Positions 35,384-45,462 of a stretch of 64,000 nucleotides of DNA are shown here, one piece after another (positions within the stretch are counted from its first letter, which is position 1; each line of letters starts with the position of its first letter). The stretch comes from Rouxiella sp. WC2420 (GTDB lineage Bacteria; Pseudomonadota; Gammaproteobacteria; Enterobacterales; Enterobacteriaceae): contig NZ_CP165628.1 in assembly GCF_041200025.1 (NCBI RefSeq), positions 868,001 to 932,000 on the forward strand. Reading direction: 5' to 3'. The notes under the pieces are model-generated. The model ran no database searches. It was not told where the DNA came from and worked only from the letters and a program-made list of their open reading frames with translations. The position numbers were made by a program, and so were the translations under genes.

Positions 35384-38300
35384 ATCCATCACGCCTCTTT
35401 ATCCAAAGGCCGGTAGCCACCATCTTGTTGATGGTGGCGGTGCTGCTGTCGGGCATTTTTGCCTACAACATGCTGTCCACCTCGGCGCTGCCGCAGGTAG
35501 ATTATCCGACTATTCAGGTGACCACGCTTTATCCAGGTGCAAGCCCGGATGTGATGGCCTCCGGCGTTACGGCTCCCCTTGAGCGCCAGCTTGGGCAGAT
35601 GTCTGGTCTGAGCCAGATGTATTCCACCAGCTCCACCGGTTCATCGATTATTACACTGAAGTTTTCTCTCGACTTGTCGCTGGACGTAGCCGAGCAGGAA
35701 GTTCAGGCGGCCATTAACGCCGCCAACAGCCTTCTACCCAGCGATTTGCCCAATCCGCCGACCTATAAAAAAGTTAACCCGGCCGACAGCGCGGTAATTA
35801 CGCTGGCAGTGACCTCTGACTCGTTGCCGCTGACTAAAGTACAGGATCTGGTGAACACCCGCGTGGCGCTCAAGCTGTCGCAGATCTCGGGCGTAGGCTT
35901 GGTGACGCTGGCCGGTGGGCATCAGCCTGCGGTACGTGTTCAAGTGAATCCACGCGCTCTTGCTGCACACAACCTGACGCTGCAAGACATTAATACGCTT
36001 ATCGGCAACAGCAACGTCAACGGCTCCAAGGGTGGTTTCGACGGCAAACACCATTCCATTACTATTGATGCCAACGATCAGCTGCGTACCGCCGACGAGT
36101 ACGGCAATCTGATTGTGACCTACAGCAACGGTGCCGCGTTGCGCCTGAAAGATATCGCTACTCTGAGCGAAGCACCGGAGAACGAATATCTTTCTGCCTG
36201 GGCCAACAATAAACCGGCAATCATTATCAACGTGCAGCGCCAGCCCGGTGCCAACGTGATTTCCGTGGTTGACGACATCAAGACTCAGTTGCCAAAACTG
36301 CAGGCCTCGCTGCCGGATTCAATCAAGGTCACCATTCTTTCTGACCGTACCCAAACCATCCGCGCCTCAATCAGCGACGTTCAGTTCGAGCTGCTGCTGT
36401 CGATTGCGCTGGTAGTGATGGTGACCTTCCTGTTCCTGCGCAACATTGCTGCGACGCTTATTCCAAGCGTGGCGGTGCCGCTGTCGCTGGTGGGCACTTT
36501 TGGCGTCATGTACCTGTGCGGTTTCAGTCTGAATAACCTGTCACTGATGGCGCTGACTATCGCCACCGGTTTTGTCATTGATGACGCCATCGTCGTGGTC
36601 GAGAACATCTCTCGCCGCCTCGAGGACGGAGAAAGTCCGATGGAGGCGGCGCTGAAAGGCTCGCAGCAAATCGGTTTCACTATCATTTCACTGACTTTCT
36701 CGCTGATTGCCGTGCTGATCCCGCTGCTGTTTATGGGTGACGTGGTGGGTCGTCTGTTCCGTGAGTTTGCGATTACGCTGGCGGTGTCGATCGTCGTGTC
36801 GATGCTGGTCTCGCTGACTCTGACGCCCATGCTTTGTGCCTATCTTTTGCGGCATATTCCCGAAGAGAAACAGAGCAAGTTTTATCGCAAGGGCGGTCAG
36901 GTGTTTGACAAACTGATCGCTGGTTATGACCGCATGTTGACGGTGGTACTTAACCATCAGCGTTTGACACTGCTGGTGGCGCTGGCAACGCTGGTATTTA
37001 CCGGGCTGCTGTACGTGATTGTGCCGAAAGGTTTTTTCCCATCGCAGGACACCGGCATGATCCAAGGTATTACCATGGCCTCGCAGGACGTGTCCTTCAG
37101 TGAGATGGGTCGCCGTCAGCAGGCGCTGGCCGCGGCAATTCTCAAGGATAAAGACGTTGAAAGTGTGGCCTCGACCATTGGTGTCGACGGCAATAACACC
37201 AGCCTCAACAGCGGGCGTTTGCAGATAAACCTCAAAGCCATCAATTTGCGTGACGATCGCGCCCCGGCGGTAATTGCCCGTCTGAAGCAGGAAACGTCTT
37301 CTGTGCCGGGTATTGAGTTATATATGCAGGCCTCGCAGGATTTGACCGTTGATGATCAGGTCACTCCGAGCCAGTATCAATTTACGCTTGATGACACCGA
37401 TAGCGCCAATCTGGTTTCATGGACGCCTAAGCTGCTCGACAAACTTAGTCATGAGCCGGAGTTCAATAGCGTAGTCAGCAACCTGCAAGATCAGGGGCAA
37501 GTGGCCTATGTTGAACTCAACCGTGATGCTGCATCGCGCTATGGGATTACCGCTTCTGATGTCGATACTGCGCTGTATAACGCCTTTGGCCAGCGTCTGG
37601 TTTCAACTATCTTTACTCAGTCCAACCAGTATCGCGTGGTGCTTGAAGTTGCGCCGCAGTATCAGCAATCGCCGGCCTCTTTCGATGATATCTATCTGGC
37701 GACCAGCAACAGCAATAACTCAAGCAGTACCAGCACCAGCAGTTCGACCAGCAGTAATTCGACGAACTTAAATTCCAGTTCCAGCAGCAGTACCAGTTCA
37801 ACGACTGGCAGCAGTAGCTCGACAAGTACCGACAGCAATAGCTCATCGTCTACGTCCAACAGTTCGACGACCGGAATGATCAAGCTGACGTCTATTGCTA
37901 CTATTCACATGCGCACTGGCGCGCTGTTGCAGGCGCGTCTGAATCAGCTGCCAGCAGTCACGGTTTCATTTAACCTCAATGATGGCTACTCAATTGAACA
38001 GGCGCAGCAGGCGATTAAGAAAACCACTCAGGAGATAGCTCTGCCAGACAGTATTACTCTGCGATATCAGGGTTCTGCGGCCTCGTTTGAGAGCGCCACC
38101 GGCAATACGCTGTGGTTGATTCTGGCGGCTTTACTGACAATGTATGTGGTTCTGGGCATCCTTTACGAGAGCTTTATCCATCCGGTGACTATTCTGTCTA
38201 CGCTGCCGTCAGCCGCGGTGGGTGCGCTGCTTTCTCTGCTGTTCAGCGGCACAGAGTTCAGTTTGATTGCGCTAATCGGGGTGATACTGCTGATTGGTAT

Positions 38301-38634
38301 CGTCAAGAAGAATGCGATCATGATGATCGACTTTGCGCTGGAGGCGGAGCAGAAGCACCATATGTCGCCGCGAGATGCCATTCATCAGGCCTGTCTGCTG
38401 CGATTCCGCCCCATCCTGATGACAACTATGGCTGCATTGATCGGCGCACTGCCGTTGATGCTGGCCAGCGGCAGTGGTGCAGAACTGCGCCAGCCGCTGG
38501 GCTTGGTCATCGTCGGCGGCCTTATCTTTAGTCAGGTTCTGACGCTGTTCTCGACGCCGGTCATCTATTTGATGTTTGACCGACTGGCCACCCGCTGGCG
38601 TCCGGCTCGCCGTAAAGTACAGGAACAGGAATGA
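35380..38634 (+). CDS. mdtB: RND multidrug pump subunit MdtB (MuxB-like) with Ser/Thr/Asn insert
   Basis: This 1084-residue protein is about 44 residues longer than E. coli MdtB (1040). It has the proton-relay [13 protein letters not shown] in TM4 and [14 protein letters not shown] late in the protein. MdtB and MdtC form a heteromultimeric drug and bile-salt exporter. Residues 776-831 form a Ser/Thr/Asn-rich tract in the second periplasmic loop, where E. coli has a short turn before the VPLSSIA strand. The start overlaps mdtA by 4 bp and the stop overlaps mdtC by 4 bp. Confidence 0.9.
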   Translation: MNPSRLFIQRPVATILLMVAVLLSGIFAYNMLSTSALPQVDYPTIQVTTLYPGASPDVMASGVTAPLERQLGQMSGLSQMYSTSSTGSSIITLKFSLDLSLDVAEQEVQAAINAANSLLPSDLPNPPTYKKVNPADSAVITLAVTSDSLPLTKVQDLVNTRVALKLSQISGVGLVTLAGGHQPAVRVQVNPRALAAHNLTLQDINTLIGNSNVNGSKGGFDGKHHSITIDANDQLRTADEYGNLIVTYSNGAALRLKDIATLSEAPENEYLSAWANNKPAIIINVQRQPGANVISVVDDIKTQLPKLQASLPDSIKVTILSDRTQTIRASISDVQFELLLSIALVVMVTFLFLRNIAATLIPSVAVPLSLVGTFGVMYLCGFSLNNLSLMALTIATGFVIDDAIVVVENISRRLEDGESPMEAALKGSQQIGFTIISLTFSLIAVLIPLLFMGDVVGRLFREFAITLAVSIVVSMLVSLTLTPMLCAYLLRHIPEEKQSKFYRKGGQVFDKLIAGYDRMLTVVLNHQRLTLLVALATLVFTGLLYVIVPKGFFPSQDTGMIQGITMASQDVSFSEMGRRQQALAAAILKDKDVESVASTIGVDGNNTSLNSGRLQINLKAINLRDDRAPAVIARLKQETSSVPGIELYMQASQDLTVDDQVTPSQYQFTLDDTDSANLVSWTPKLLDKLSHEPEFNSVVSNLQDQGQVAYVELNRDAASRYGITASDVDTALYNAFGQRLVSTIFTQSNQYRVVLEVAPQYQQSPASFDDIYLATSNSNNSSSTSTSSSTSSNSTNLNSSSSSSTSSTTGSSSSTSTDSNSSSSTSNSSTTGMIKLTSIATIHMRTGALLQARLNQLPAVTVSFNLNDGYSIEQAQQAIKKTTQEIALPDSITLRYQGSAASFESATGNTLWLILAALLTMYVVLGILYESFIHPVTILSTLPSAAVGALLSLLFSGTEFSLIALIGVILLIGIVKKNAIMMIDFALEAEQKHHMSPRDAIHQACLLRFRPILMTTMAALIGALPLMLASGSGAELRQPLGLVIVGGLIFSQVLTLFSTPVIYLMFDRLATRWRPARRKVQEQE
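37705..37872 (+). repeat. Ser/Thr/Asn low-complexity tract within mdtB
   Basis: About 56 codons encode almost only Ser, Thr and Asn with a few Gly and Asp. Synonymous codons are mixed (AGC, AGT, TCG, TCA, TCC, TCT), so this is a repeat at the protein level and not a nucleotide microsatellite. It lies in the periplasmic part of the pump. Confidence 0.9.
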
Positions 38635-41600
38635 ATATTTCCCGCTTCTTTATTTTTCGACCGGTAGCTACGCTGCTGCTCACCTCGGCAATTGTTTTGC
38701 TGGGGTTGCTGGGCTATAACCTGCTGCCGGTGGCTCCGCTGCCACAGGTGGATTTTCCGACTATCATGGTCACCGCCAGCTTGCCGGGCGCGAGTCCGGA
38801 GACCATGGCGGCCACGGTAGCTACGCCGCTGGAAAGGGCGATGGGCACCATTTCCGGGGTCAGTGAAATGACCTCATCCAGTTCGCAAGGCTCCACGCGC
38901 ATCGTGTTGCAGTTTGATCTCGACCGCGATATAAACGGCGCGGCGCGAGATGTGCAGGCGGCGATCAATGCCTCTCGCTCGCTGTTGCCGAGCAGCATGC
39001 CTTCGCTGCCGACCTACCGTAAAGCCAACCCGGCAGATGCGCCGATCGTCATGTTGGCGCTGACTTCTTCAACGCGCAGCAACGGGCAGCTTTATGATAT
39101 CGCTTCGAGCCAGTTGCAGCAGAAAATCGCGCAGGTCAACGGCGTGGGGCAAGTCTCACTGACCGGTAGTGCGTTGCCGGGCGTGCGAATCGACCTGCGC
39201 CCGCAGTTGATAAGTTCTTTTGGCATCTCACTCGACACCATTCGCACCGCTGTCGCCGACAGCACCACCAATCTGCCGAAGGGGGTGTTGCAGGGCAACG
39301 ATCAATCGTGGATGGTCGAGGGTAACGGTCAGCAAAGCACCGCAGCGCAGTATCGCAAGCTGATTGTGGCCTATAAAAACGGTAACGCGATTCGCCTGGG
39401 CGATATTGCCAACGTCTATGATTCGGTTGAAGACAAATACAATGTCGGTTATTACAACGGCACGCCAGCGGTAATGATTGCGGTGACGCGCCAGGCCGGG
39501 GCTAACATGCTCGACACCATCAACTCGATTAAAGCCGCATTGCCGGTGATGGAAAAAGAGCTGCCGGGCGACGTTAAACTCAATATGGCGCTGGACCGTT
39601 CACCGACTGTCTCCGAATCTCTGCGCGACACGGAAACCACACTGCTGGAAGCTACTCTGCTGGTTATTGCAGTGGTGTTTGTATTCCTGCGCAATGGCCG
39701 GGCAGTATTGATCCCGGCTCTGGCATTGCCGGTTTCGCTGATCGGTACCTGTTCAATCATGTACCTGCTGGGCTATAGCCTGGATAACCTGTCGCTGATG
39801 GCGCTTATTATCGCGACTGGTTTTGTGGTCGATGACGCCATCGTAGTGCTCGAGAATATTACCCGACATATAGAAGAAGGGCTGAGTCCGGTCAGGGCGG
39901 CTATTCGCGGTGCCGGGGAAGTCGGGTTTACCGTGCTGGCGATGACGCTGTCGCTGATTGCAGTGTTTATTCCTATCTTGCTGATGGGCAGTATTGTTGG
40001 CCGCCTGTTCCGCGAGTTTGCGGTCACGCTGTCGCTGTCGCTGGTGATTTCGATGGTGGTGTCGTTAACCCTGACGCCCATGCTGTGCGCCCGTTTCCTG
40101 AAGCGCAAACCGCCGGTAGAAAAACGCCAGCCGCATATTTATCGCCTTATTGAACGCTGGCTGAATAACCTGCTGAAGGCCTATTCCAACGGGCTGAATT
40201 GGGTAATGCGCCATCAGCCACTGACCATGCTGGTTTTACTGCTCACCGTGGTGCTGAATTTTTATCTTTATACCGTGGTCGAAAAGGGGTTTTTCCCCGA
40301 GCAGGACACTGGCATGTTAATGGGCATGTTGCGCGCCGACCAGAACACCTCATTCCAGTCTATTCAGCCGCAGATGATCAACTATGCCAAGATTATCCAG
40401 CGCGATCCGGACGTTTCGGCGGTGCTGAGTTCGGCAGGTAACGGCGGCTTCGGGTCACGAAACACGGCAATGTTTTTTGTCAGACTGAAAGATTTCAGCG
40501 AGCGTAAATCCACGGCTAACCAGGTCGCAAACCGCATTATGATGGAAACGGCCAAGCTTCCCGGCTCGCAGCTGTTTCTGATGGCGGCGCAGGATCTGCG
40601 GGTCGGGGGTCGTAGCTCCAATTCTGAGTATCAATACAGTCTTCAGGCCGACGATCTCGGGCTGCTGCGCGAGTGGGGGCCGAAAGTCAAAGCGGCGCTA
40701 AGCACTTTGCCGGAACTGACCGGGGTCGATTCTGACTCTCAGACCGGCGGCCAGGAAGTGATGCTGAATATTGACCGCGACAAAGCGACGCAGCTCGGAG
40801 TGAACGTTAAAACCATTGATGCGCTGCTCAATAACTCGTTCTCGCAGCGCCAGGTTGCCACTATTTATAAAACGCTGAACCAGTATCACGTTGTGATGTA
40901 TCTGACGCCGGACTTCACCAACGACCCTGATGTGCTTAAGCAAATGTATGTGGTGACCAGCTCCGGCACTCAGGTGCCGCTGTCGGCATTTACGACTTTC
41001 AGCAGCGCCAACGCACCGCTGTCGGTGGCGCATCAGGGGCAGTCGGCAACCACCACGGTTTCCTTTAACCTGGCCGATGGTGTTTCCATTGAGCAGGGGC
41101 AGGCGGCGGTAAAAACCGAGATGGCTAAAATTGGGCTGCCGGATACGATTCAGGCGGGTTATGCAGGCACTGCGCAGGCGTTTCAGGCGCTGGCGCAGCA
41201 AATGCCGTGGCTGATTCTGGCGGCGCTGGCTGCGGTTTATATCGTGCTGGGCATGCTGTATGAAAGTTATATTCATCCGCTGACCATCCTCTCAACGCTG
41301 CCATCGGCGGGATTGGGTGCATTGTTGCTGATGCTGATAACCAATACGCAGCTAACGGTGATTGCGCTGATCGGTATTTTGCTATTGATCGGTATCGTGA
41401 AGAAAAACGCCATTATGATGATCGACTTTGCGCTCGATGCCGAACGCAGGCTAGGTTTAACGCCGCAGCAGGCGATAGTTCAGGCCTGCCTGATGCGTTT
41501 TCGTCCGATCATGATGACCACGCTGGCCGCATTTTTCGGTGCATTACCTTTGGCGCTGGGCAGCGGCGGCGATGCTGACCTGCGAAGCCCGCTGGGGCTG

Positions 41601-41759
41601 GCAATTGCCGGTGGCCTGGCAATGAGCCAGATACTGACGTTGTTTACCACGCCGGTTGTCTATCTCTATATGGACAGAAGCAGCCGTGCGACCAGGCGTT
41701 TATGGGCGCGTATTCGTCCGCACCCTACGCCAGCCGGATCTGAAGGCCATTCGAAATGA
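38631..41759 (+). CDS. mdtC: RND multidrug pump subunit MdtC (MuxC-like)
   Basis: This 1042-residue RND transporter has [13 protein letters not shown] in TM4 and the conserved [15 protein letters not shown] segment. It lacks the Ser/Thr tract of MdtB; the equivalent position reads [11 protein letters not shown]. It overlaps mdtB by 4 bp and the outer-membrane lipoprotein gene by 4 bp (ATGA), so all four genes are translationally coupled. With MdtB it would form the inner-membrane trimer. Confidence 0.9.
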   Translation: MNISRFFIFRPVATLLLTSAIVLLGLLGYNLLPVAPLPQVDFPTIMVTASLPGASPETMAATVATPLERAMGTISGVSEMTSSSSQGSTRIVLQFDLDRDINGAARDVQAAINASRSLLPSSMPSLPTYRKANPADAPIVMLALTSSTRSNGQLYDIASSQLQQKIAQVNGVGQVSLTGSALPGVRIDLRPQLISSFGISLDTIRTAVADSTTNLPKGVLQGNDQSWMVEGNGQQSTAAQYRKLIVAYKNGNAIRLGDIANVYDSVEDKYNVGYYNGTPAVMIAVTRQAGANMLDTINSIKAALPVMEKELPGDVKLNMALDRSPTVSESLRDTETTLLEATLLVIAVVFVFLRNGRAVLIPALALPVSLIGTCSIMYLLGYSLDNLSLMALIIATGFVVDDAIVVLENITRHIEEGLSPVRAAIRGAGEVGFTVLAMTLSLIAVFIPILLMGSIVGRLFREFAVTLSLSLVISMVVSLTLTPMLCARFLKRKPPVEKRQPHIYRLIERWLNNLLKAYSNGLNWVMRHQPLTMLVLLLTVVLNFYLYTVVEKGFFPEQDTGMLMGMLRADQNTSFQSIQPQMINYAKIIQRDPDVSAVLSSAGNGGFGSRNTAMFFVRLKDFSERKSTANQVANRIMMETAKLPGSQLFLMAAQDLRVGGRSSNSEYQYSLQADDLGLLREWGPKVKAALSTLPELTGVDSDSQTGGQEVMLNIDRDKATQLGVNVKTIDALLNNSFSQRQVATIYKTLNQYHVVMYLTPDFTNDPDVLKQMYVVTSSGTQVPLSAFTTFSSANAPLSVAHQGQSATTTVSFNLADGVSIEQGQAAVKTEMAKIGLPDTIQAGYAGTAQAFQALAQQMPWLILAALAAVYIVLGMLYESYIHPLTILSTLPSAGLGALLLMLITNTQLTVIALIGILLLIGIVKKNAIMMIDFALDAERRLGLTPQQAIVQACLMRFRPIMMTTLAAFFGALPLALGSGGDADLRSPLGLAIAGGLAMSQILTLFTTPVVYLYMDRSSRATRRLWARIRPHPTPAGSEGHSK

Positions 41760-43183
41760 TTTTTAATAAAGTGAAGCCCGTGATGACATCAATTAAAGCA
41801 GGTTCCCGGACTTTTCGTCTGGCCCCATTGGCGCTGGTGTTAGCGCTGGTCGGCTGTACCGTTGGTCCTGACTATCAGCGTCCTGAGGTAGCAATGCCGA
41901 CCGCCTTTAAAGAGGCCAAAGGCTGGACGGCGACTACGCCAAAAGATAACCAGAGCAAGGGCGACTGGTGGTCGGTTTATCAGGACCCACAGCTTTCTGC
42001 TCTGATGAGCCAGGTACAAATTTCCAACCAGAACGTGGCGCAGTATGCCGCGCAGTATCGCCAGGCGCAGGCATTGGTGACACAGGCGCGAGCCGAGCTT
42101 TTCCCGCAGGTTACCGCCACGGGTGACAGCACGCGCAGCGGCACTGGGTCGGTTGCCGGCAACAAACAGTCGGTGAGTCTCGGAGCGAGCTGGGAGCTTG
42201 ATATCTGGGGCAAGCTGCGCCGCACGGTTGAAGAACAGCGTGCCAATGCGGAGTCCAGCGCGGCGGATCTGGCCAACGCCACGCTGAGCGCGCAGTCCGA
42301 GCTGGCGCAGGATTATTTCCAACTGCGGGTGATGGACGCGCAGATTGCGCTCTACCAGCAAAGCGTTGATGACTATCAGCGTTACCTGACGGTTATTCAG
42401 AATCAGTATACCGGTGGCAACACCTCGCGGGCGACGCTGGCGCAGGCGCAAACTCAGCTCGAAACCACCAAAGCTTCGGCGCTGGATTTGCAGTGGCAGC
42501 GCGCGCAGCTCGAACATGCAATCGCCATTCTGATCGGCAAGCCTCCGGCCCAGTTCAGCCTTGCGGCAGAGCCTATCAAGTTTACGCTGCCGTCCATTCC
42601 GGCGGGCCTGCCTTCGCAACTGTTGCAGCGCCGCCCGGATATTTCTGCTGCCGAGCGCAACATGGCTTCGGCCAATGCGGCGGTGGGGGTTGCGACAGCC
42701 GCGTACTATCCTGACTTGACCCTCAGCGCCAGCGGAGGTTTTACCGGCACGGCGCTGCATAACCTGTTCACATTGCCGAATCGCGTCTGGTCGTTAGGGC
42801 CCGAGCTGAGCCAGACGGTGCTTGATTTTGGCGCAACGCGCGGCAAGGTTGCCGAAGCGGAAGCTGCGTATGATGCAGACGTAGCGGCTTATCGCCAAAG
42901 CGTGTTAACCGCCATGGGTGAGGTGGAAGACTATCTGGTTGAGTTGCACACCATCGACAGCGAGATGACTGCCCAGCAAAATGCGGCCCAGTCAGCCAAA
43001 GACTCCGCGAGGGTGACTTTCAATCAGTATCAGGCGGGGATGATTAACTATCTTGACGTGGCAACGACGCAAAATACCAGTCTGAGCCAGCAGCAGAATG
43101 TACTGTCCCTGCTCGGCACGCAGATGGTGACCAGCGTCAAACTCATCGCCGCTCTCGGCGGTGGCTGGAAAGCACCCGAATAA
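41756..43183 (+). CDS. Outer-membrane efflux lipoprotein (OprM/OpmB/NodT family)
   Basis: This 475-residue protein has a lipobox LALVGC (Cys34 with the ATG at 41756; Cys25 if ATG 41783 is used) and two OEP domains of about 200 residues each. The internal segments SLGASWELDIWGKLRR and SLGPELSQTVLDFG are the paired repeat signatures of this family. It is coupled to mdtC by an ATGA overlap. Four genes in the order adaptor-pump-pump-channel is the MuxABC-OpmB layout, not the E. coli mdtABCD-baeSR layout. Confidence 0.88.
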   Translation: MIFNKVKPVMTSIKAGSRTFRLAPLALVLALVGCTVGPDYQRPEVAMPTAFKEAKGWTATTPKDNQSKGDWWSVYQDPQLSALMSQVQISNQNVAQYAAQYRQAQALVTQARAELFPQVTATGDSTRSGTGSVAGNKQSVSLGASWELDIWGKLRRTVEEQRANAESSAADLANATLSAQSELAQDYFQLRVMDAQIALYQQSVDDYQRYLTVIQNQYTGGNTSRATLAQAQTQLETTKASALDLQWQRAQLEHAIAILIGKPPAQFSLAAEPIKFTLPSIPAGLPSQLLQRRPDISAAERNMASANAAVGVATAAYYPDLTLSASGGFTGTALHNLFTLPNRVWSLGPELSQTVLDFGATRGKVAEAEAAYDADVAAYRQSVLTAMGEVEDYLVELHTIDSEMTAQQNAAQSAKDSARVTFNQYQAGMINYLDVATTQNTSLSQQQNVLSLLGTQMVTSVKLIAALGGGWKAPE

Positions 43184-43207
43184 TTATTCTATTCCTGTTT
43201 CTTGTCC

Positions 43208-43243
43208 AAAAAAACGCCAGCATTTGCTGGCGTTTTTGTTTCT
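43208..43243. terminator. 36-bp terminator copy A (direct repeat flanking hicAB)
   Basis: The stem AACGCCAGCA (43213-43222) and TGCTGGCGTT (43225-43234) has A and T runs on the two sides, so it works on both strands. The whole 36-bp segment is identical to 43995-44030. Confidence 0.85.
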
Positions 43244-43344
43244 AAACCAAAGCACAACCTGATTGAATGATTGACTTCATATTTTGACTTCATAGATACT
43301 TCTTCTTAGTGTGGTTTCACAAATTGAAGTCATGGACTGACAGG

Positions 43345-43623
43345 ATGAGAGCATTAGAAATATTAGTAAGAAGAAGAGACAAAGAAACGCTGCGGCAGAT
43401 TTTTAAAGTGCCAACCGTGAGCAGCTTAAAATGGAAAGACGTTGAATCTCTAATTCTGGCTATGGGCGGCGAAATTAAAGAAGGCAGTGGATCAAGAATA
43501 CGATTTTTGCTCAATGGCAATATTGCGCGCTTTCATCGACCTCATCCTTCACCGGATACGGATAAAGGCGCCATCGTCAGTTTGCGTGAATGGCTTGAAA
43601 GTATTGGAGTAGATTATGACTAA
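43345..43623 (+). CDS. hicA: HicA-family toxin (mRNA interferase-like)
   Basis: This small basic protein of 92 residues (104 if a GTG at 43309 is used) matches the long HicA subfamily with KWKDVESLILAMGGEIKEG followed by GSRIRFLLNG and FHRPHPSPDTDKG. HicA toxins cleave mRNA during translation. The canonical catalytic His of GSxH is Arg here (GSGSR), and a His-Pro-rich HRPHPSP follows. It overlaps the antitoxin gene by 8 bp. The start is uncertain because neither candidate has a good ribosome site. Confidence 0.82.
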   Translation: MRALEILVRRRDKETLRQIFKVPTVSSLKWKDVESLILAMGGEIKEGSGSRIRFLLNGNIARFHRPHPSPDTDKGAIVSLREWLESIGVDYD

Positions 43624-43978
43624 AAAAAGTGCGGCACTTAACACTATGATCATCGCTGATCTTCCTGCGCTGATTACTTACGTTCCTGAAATCGGTATGT
43701 TTCGTGGCAAATTTTTAGGTTTGTCTGGTTACTGTGATTTTGTCTCTGACAGCATTCAGGGGCTTCACCGGGAAGGTGAAATATCTTTAAGTGAATATCT
43801 GGATGATTGCCGTGAAACAGGGATTGATCCCTATGAAAATCAGGAAAAAGTGAAGACTTTTACTTTACGTTTTCCCGAGTCTTTCGGTGAACGCCTGAAT
43901 ATTGCCGCTGCCGAGCAGCAGAAATCTTTAAACGCTTTTATCGTAGAAACGCTGACAGAACGCATTAACCAGCATTAA
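43616..43978 (+). CDS. hicB: HicB-family antitoxin with C-terminal DNA-binding domain
   Basis: This 120-residue protein has a HicB partial RNase-H-like N-terminal part (GMFRGKFLGLSGYCDFVSDS) and a C-terminal ribbon-helix-helix-like tail (FTLRFPESFGERLNIAAAEQ, then KSLNAFIVETL). HicB would bind HicA and autoregulate the operon through its RHH. It overlaps hicA by 8 bp, the toxin-first order usual for hicAB. Confidence 0.85.
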   Translation: MTKKSAALNTMIIADLPALITYVPEIGMFRGKFLGLSGYCDFVSDSIQGLHREGEISLSEYLDDCRETGIDPYENQEKVKTFTLRFPESFGERLNIAAAEQQKSLNAFIVETLTERINQH

Positions 43979-43994
43979 GCATGTTTTCAGCCTT

Positions 43995-44030
43995 AAAAAA
44001 ACGCCAGCATTTGCTGGCGTTTTTGTTTCT
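43995..44030. terminator. 36-bp terminator copy B (direct repeat flanking hicAB)
   Basis: Perfect second copy of the 36-bp segment at 43208-43243, 787 bp away. It ends hicAB on the plus strand and the acrA-acrB-like operon on the minus strand. Confidence 0.85.
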
Positions 44031-44049
44031 GATGACAGGGGAGGGAAGA

Positions 44050-45462
44050 TTACTCCTTCCAGCCGCCGCCCAGTGCTTTGAACAGAGTAATGTCAGAGTT
44101 CAACTGCGCCAGTTTGGTAGAAATCAGCGTTTGCTGAGAGGCATACAGTGAACGCTGCGCAACCAGTACGCTCAGGTAGCTGTCTACGCCGCCCTGGAAG
44201 CGCTGCTGTGACAGGTCGAAGTTACGCTGGTTGGCATCGGTCGCCTGTTGAACAGATTTCAACTGATTGCCGTAGGTTGCCTGACCGGCAAGACCATCAG
44301 AAACCTCTTTAAAGGCGGTCTGAATGGCTTTCTCGTAGTTGGCAATCTCGATTTTCTTCTCGTCCTTGGCAATATCCAGATTTGCACGGTTCACGCCGCC
44401 GTCAAAGATAGGAATGCTCAGTGACGGACCGAATGACCATGCGCCGCTGCCAGCACTGAACAGGTTGCTCAGGCTGCCGCTCTCGGTACCGTAAGAACCG
44501 GTCAGAGAGATGCGTGGGAAGAACGCTGCACGCGCTGCACCGATGTTGGCGTTGGCCGCTTTCAGTGTGTGCTCGGCTGCGATGATATCCGGGCGACGCG
44601 TCAACAGGTCTGAAGGAAGACCCGCCGGGGTTTGCGGGAAGTTCCAGTTGTTGTTCAGACTGGCATTTTGCAGCAATTTTTCTGGGATTTCGGCACCGAC
44701 CAGCAGGGTCAGGGCGTTAACGTCCTGACGAACCTGACGGGTGTATTGCGCGATATCAGCCTGCGCGCTACGTACGGTGGTTTCGGCCTGAGCCAGATCC
44801 TGCGAGTTGCTTACGCCCTGATCGTAGCTGCGTTTGGTCAACAGGTAAGAATTGTTCTGGCTGTTGGCAGTATCGATAGCCAGTTTCAGCAAGTCGTTAT
44901 CTGCCGCCAGGCTCAGGTAACCTTCACCAACCTGGGCTACCAGGCTGATTTGAGTTGCGCGCTGAGTTGCTGCGGTTGCCAGGTAAGTTTCCAGACCCTG
45001 ATCACGCAGGCTGCGAACGCGACCAAACAGGTCAAGTTCGTAGGCGCTTACACCCACGCCAGCCGAGTAATCATGATAGGTAACCGCGCCGGTACTTTTG
45101 GTCGAGTAAATTCCGGCAGGCAGGTGAGTACCGGTGCCGCTGGCGGTGCCATCCAGCGTCGGCAGCAGTGCTGCACGATCAATCTGGAAGGTCGCACGCG
45201 CGGTATCGACGTTTAATGCCGCGACCCTAAGGTCGCGGTTGTTTGCCAGAGCTAAAGTAATCACCTGCTTCATATCAGGTTGATTAAAGAATTGACTCCA
45301 GCCGATGTCCTGGATTTTACCAGCATCAACGCCTTTGCTGGTGGTCCAGTCACTCGCAACCGGCAGTGCCGGTCGGTTGTACTTGGGCTCCATGGTACAG
45401 CCGGCCAAAATAGTCAATGTCAGCGCTGAGAACATTGGCAGCGCAAAACGTGGTTTATTCAT
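44050..45462 (-). CDS. Outer-membrane efflux lipoprotein (OprM/AdeK-like)
   Basis: This 470-residue OEP-family channel has a lipobox LTILAGC (Cys22). The paired segments [19 protein letters not shown] and [14 protein letters not shown] match the family's duplicated repeats. ATG 45462 overlaps the end of the pump gene by 8 bp and has GAGG upstream; the longer frame starting at 45555 lies inside the pump gene. As third gene of the operon it gives the AcrAB-like pump a dedicated channel and makes TolC unnecessary. Confidence 0.9.
   Translation of the reverse strand: MNKPRFALPMFSALTLTILAGCTMEPKYNRPALPVASDWTTSKGVDAGKIQDIGWSQFFNQPDMKQVITLALANNRDLRVAALNVDTARATFQIDRAALLPTLDGTASGTGTHLPAGIYSTKSTGAVTYHDYSAGVGVSAYELDLFGRVRSLRDQGLETYLATAATQRATQISLVAQVGEGYLSLAADNDLLKLAIDTANSQNNSYLLTKRSYDQGVSNSQDLAQAETTVRSAQADIAQYTRQVRQDVNALTLLVGAEIPEKLLQNASLNNNWNFPQTPAGLPSDLLTRRPDIIAAEHTLKAANANIGAARAAFFPRISLTGSYGTESGSLSNLFSAGSGAWSFGPSLSIPIFDGGVNRANLDIAKDEKKIEIANYEKAIQTAFKEVSDGLAGQATYGNQLKSVQQATDANQRNFDLSQQRFQGGVDSYLSVLVAQRSLYASQQTLISTKLAQLNSDITLFKALGGGWKE

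Noticed and set aside
37613-37883. Cys/Trp/Tyr-rich and Leu/Val-rich open frames antisense to mdtB
   Set aside because: They are the reverse-strand reading of the Ser/Thr/Asn tract; the codon pattern fits the sense strand and no ribosome site supports them.
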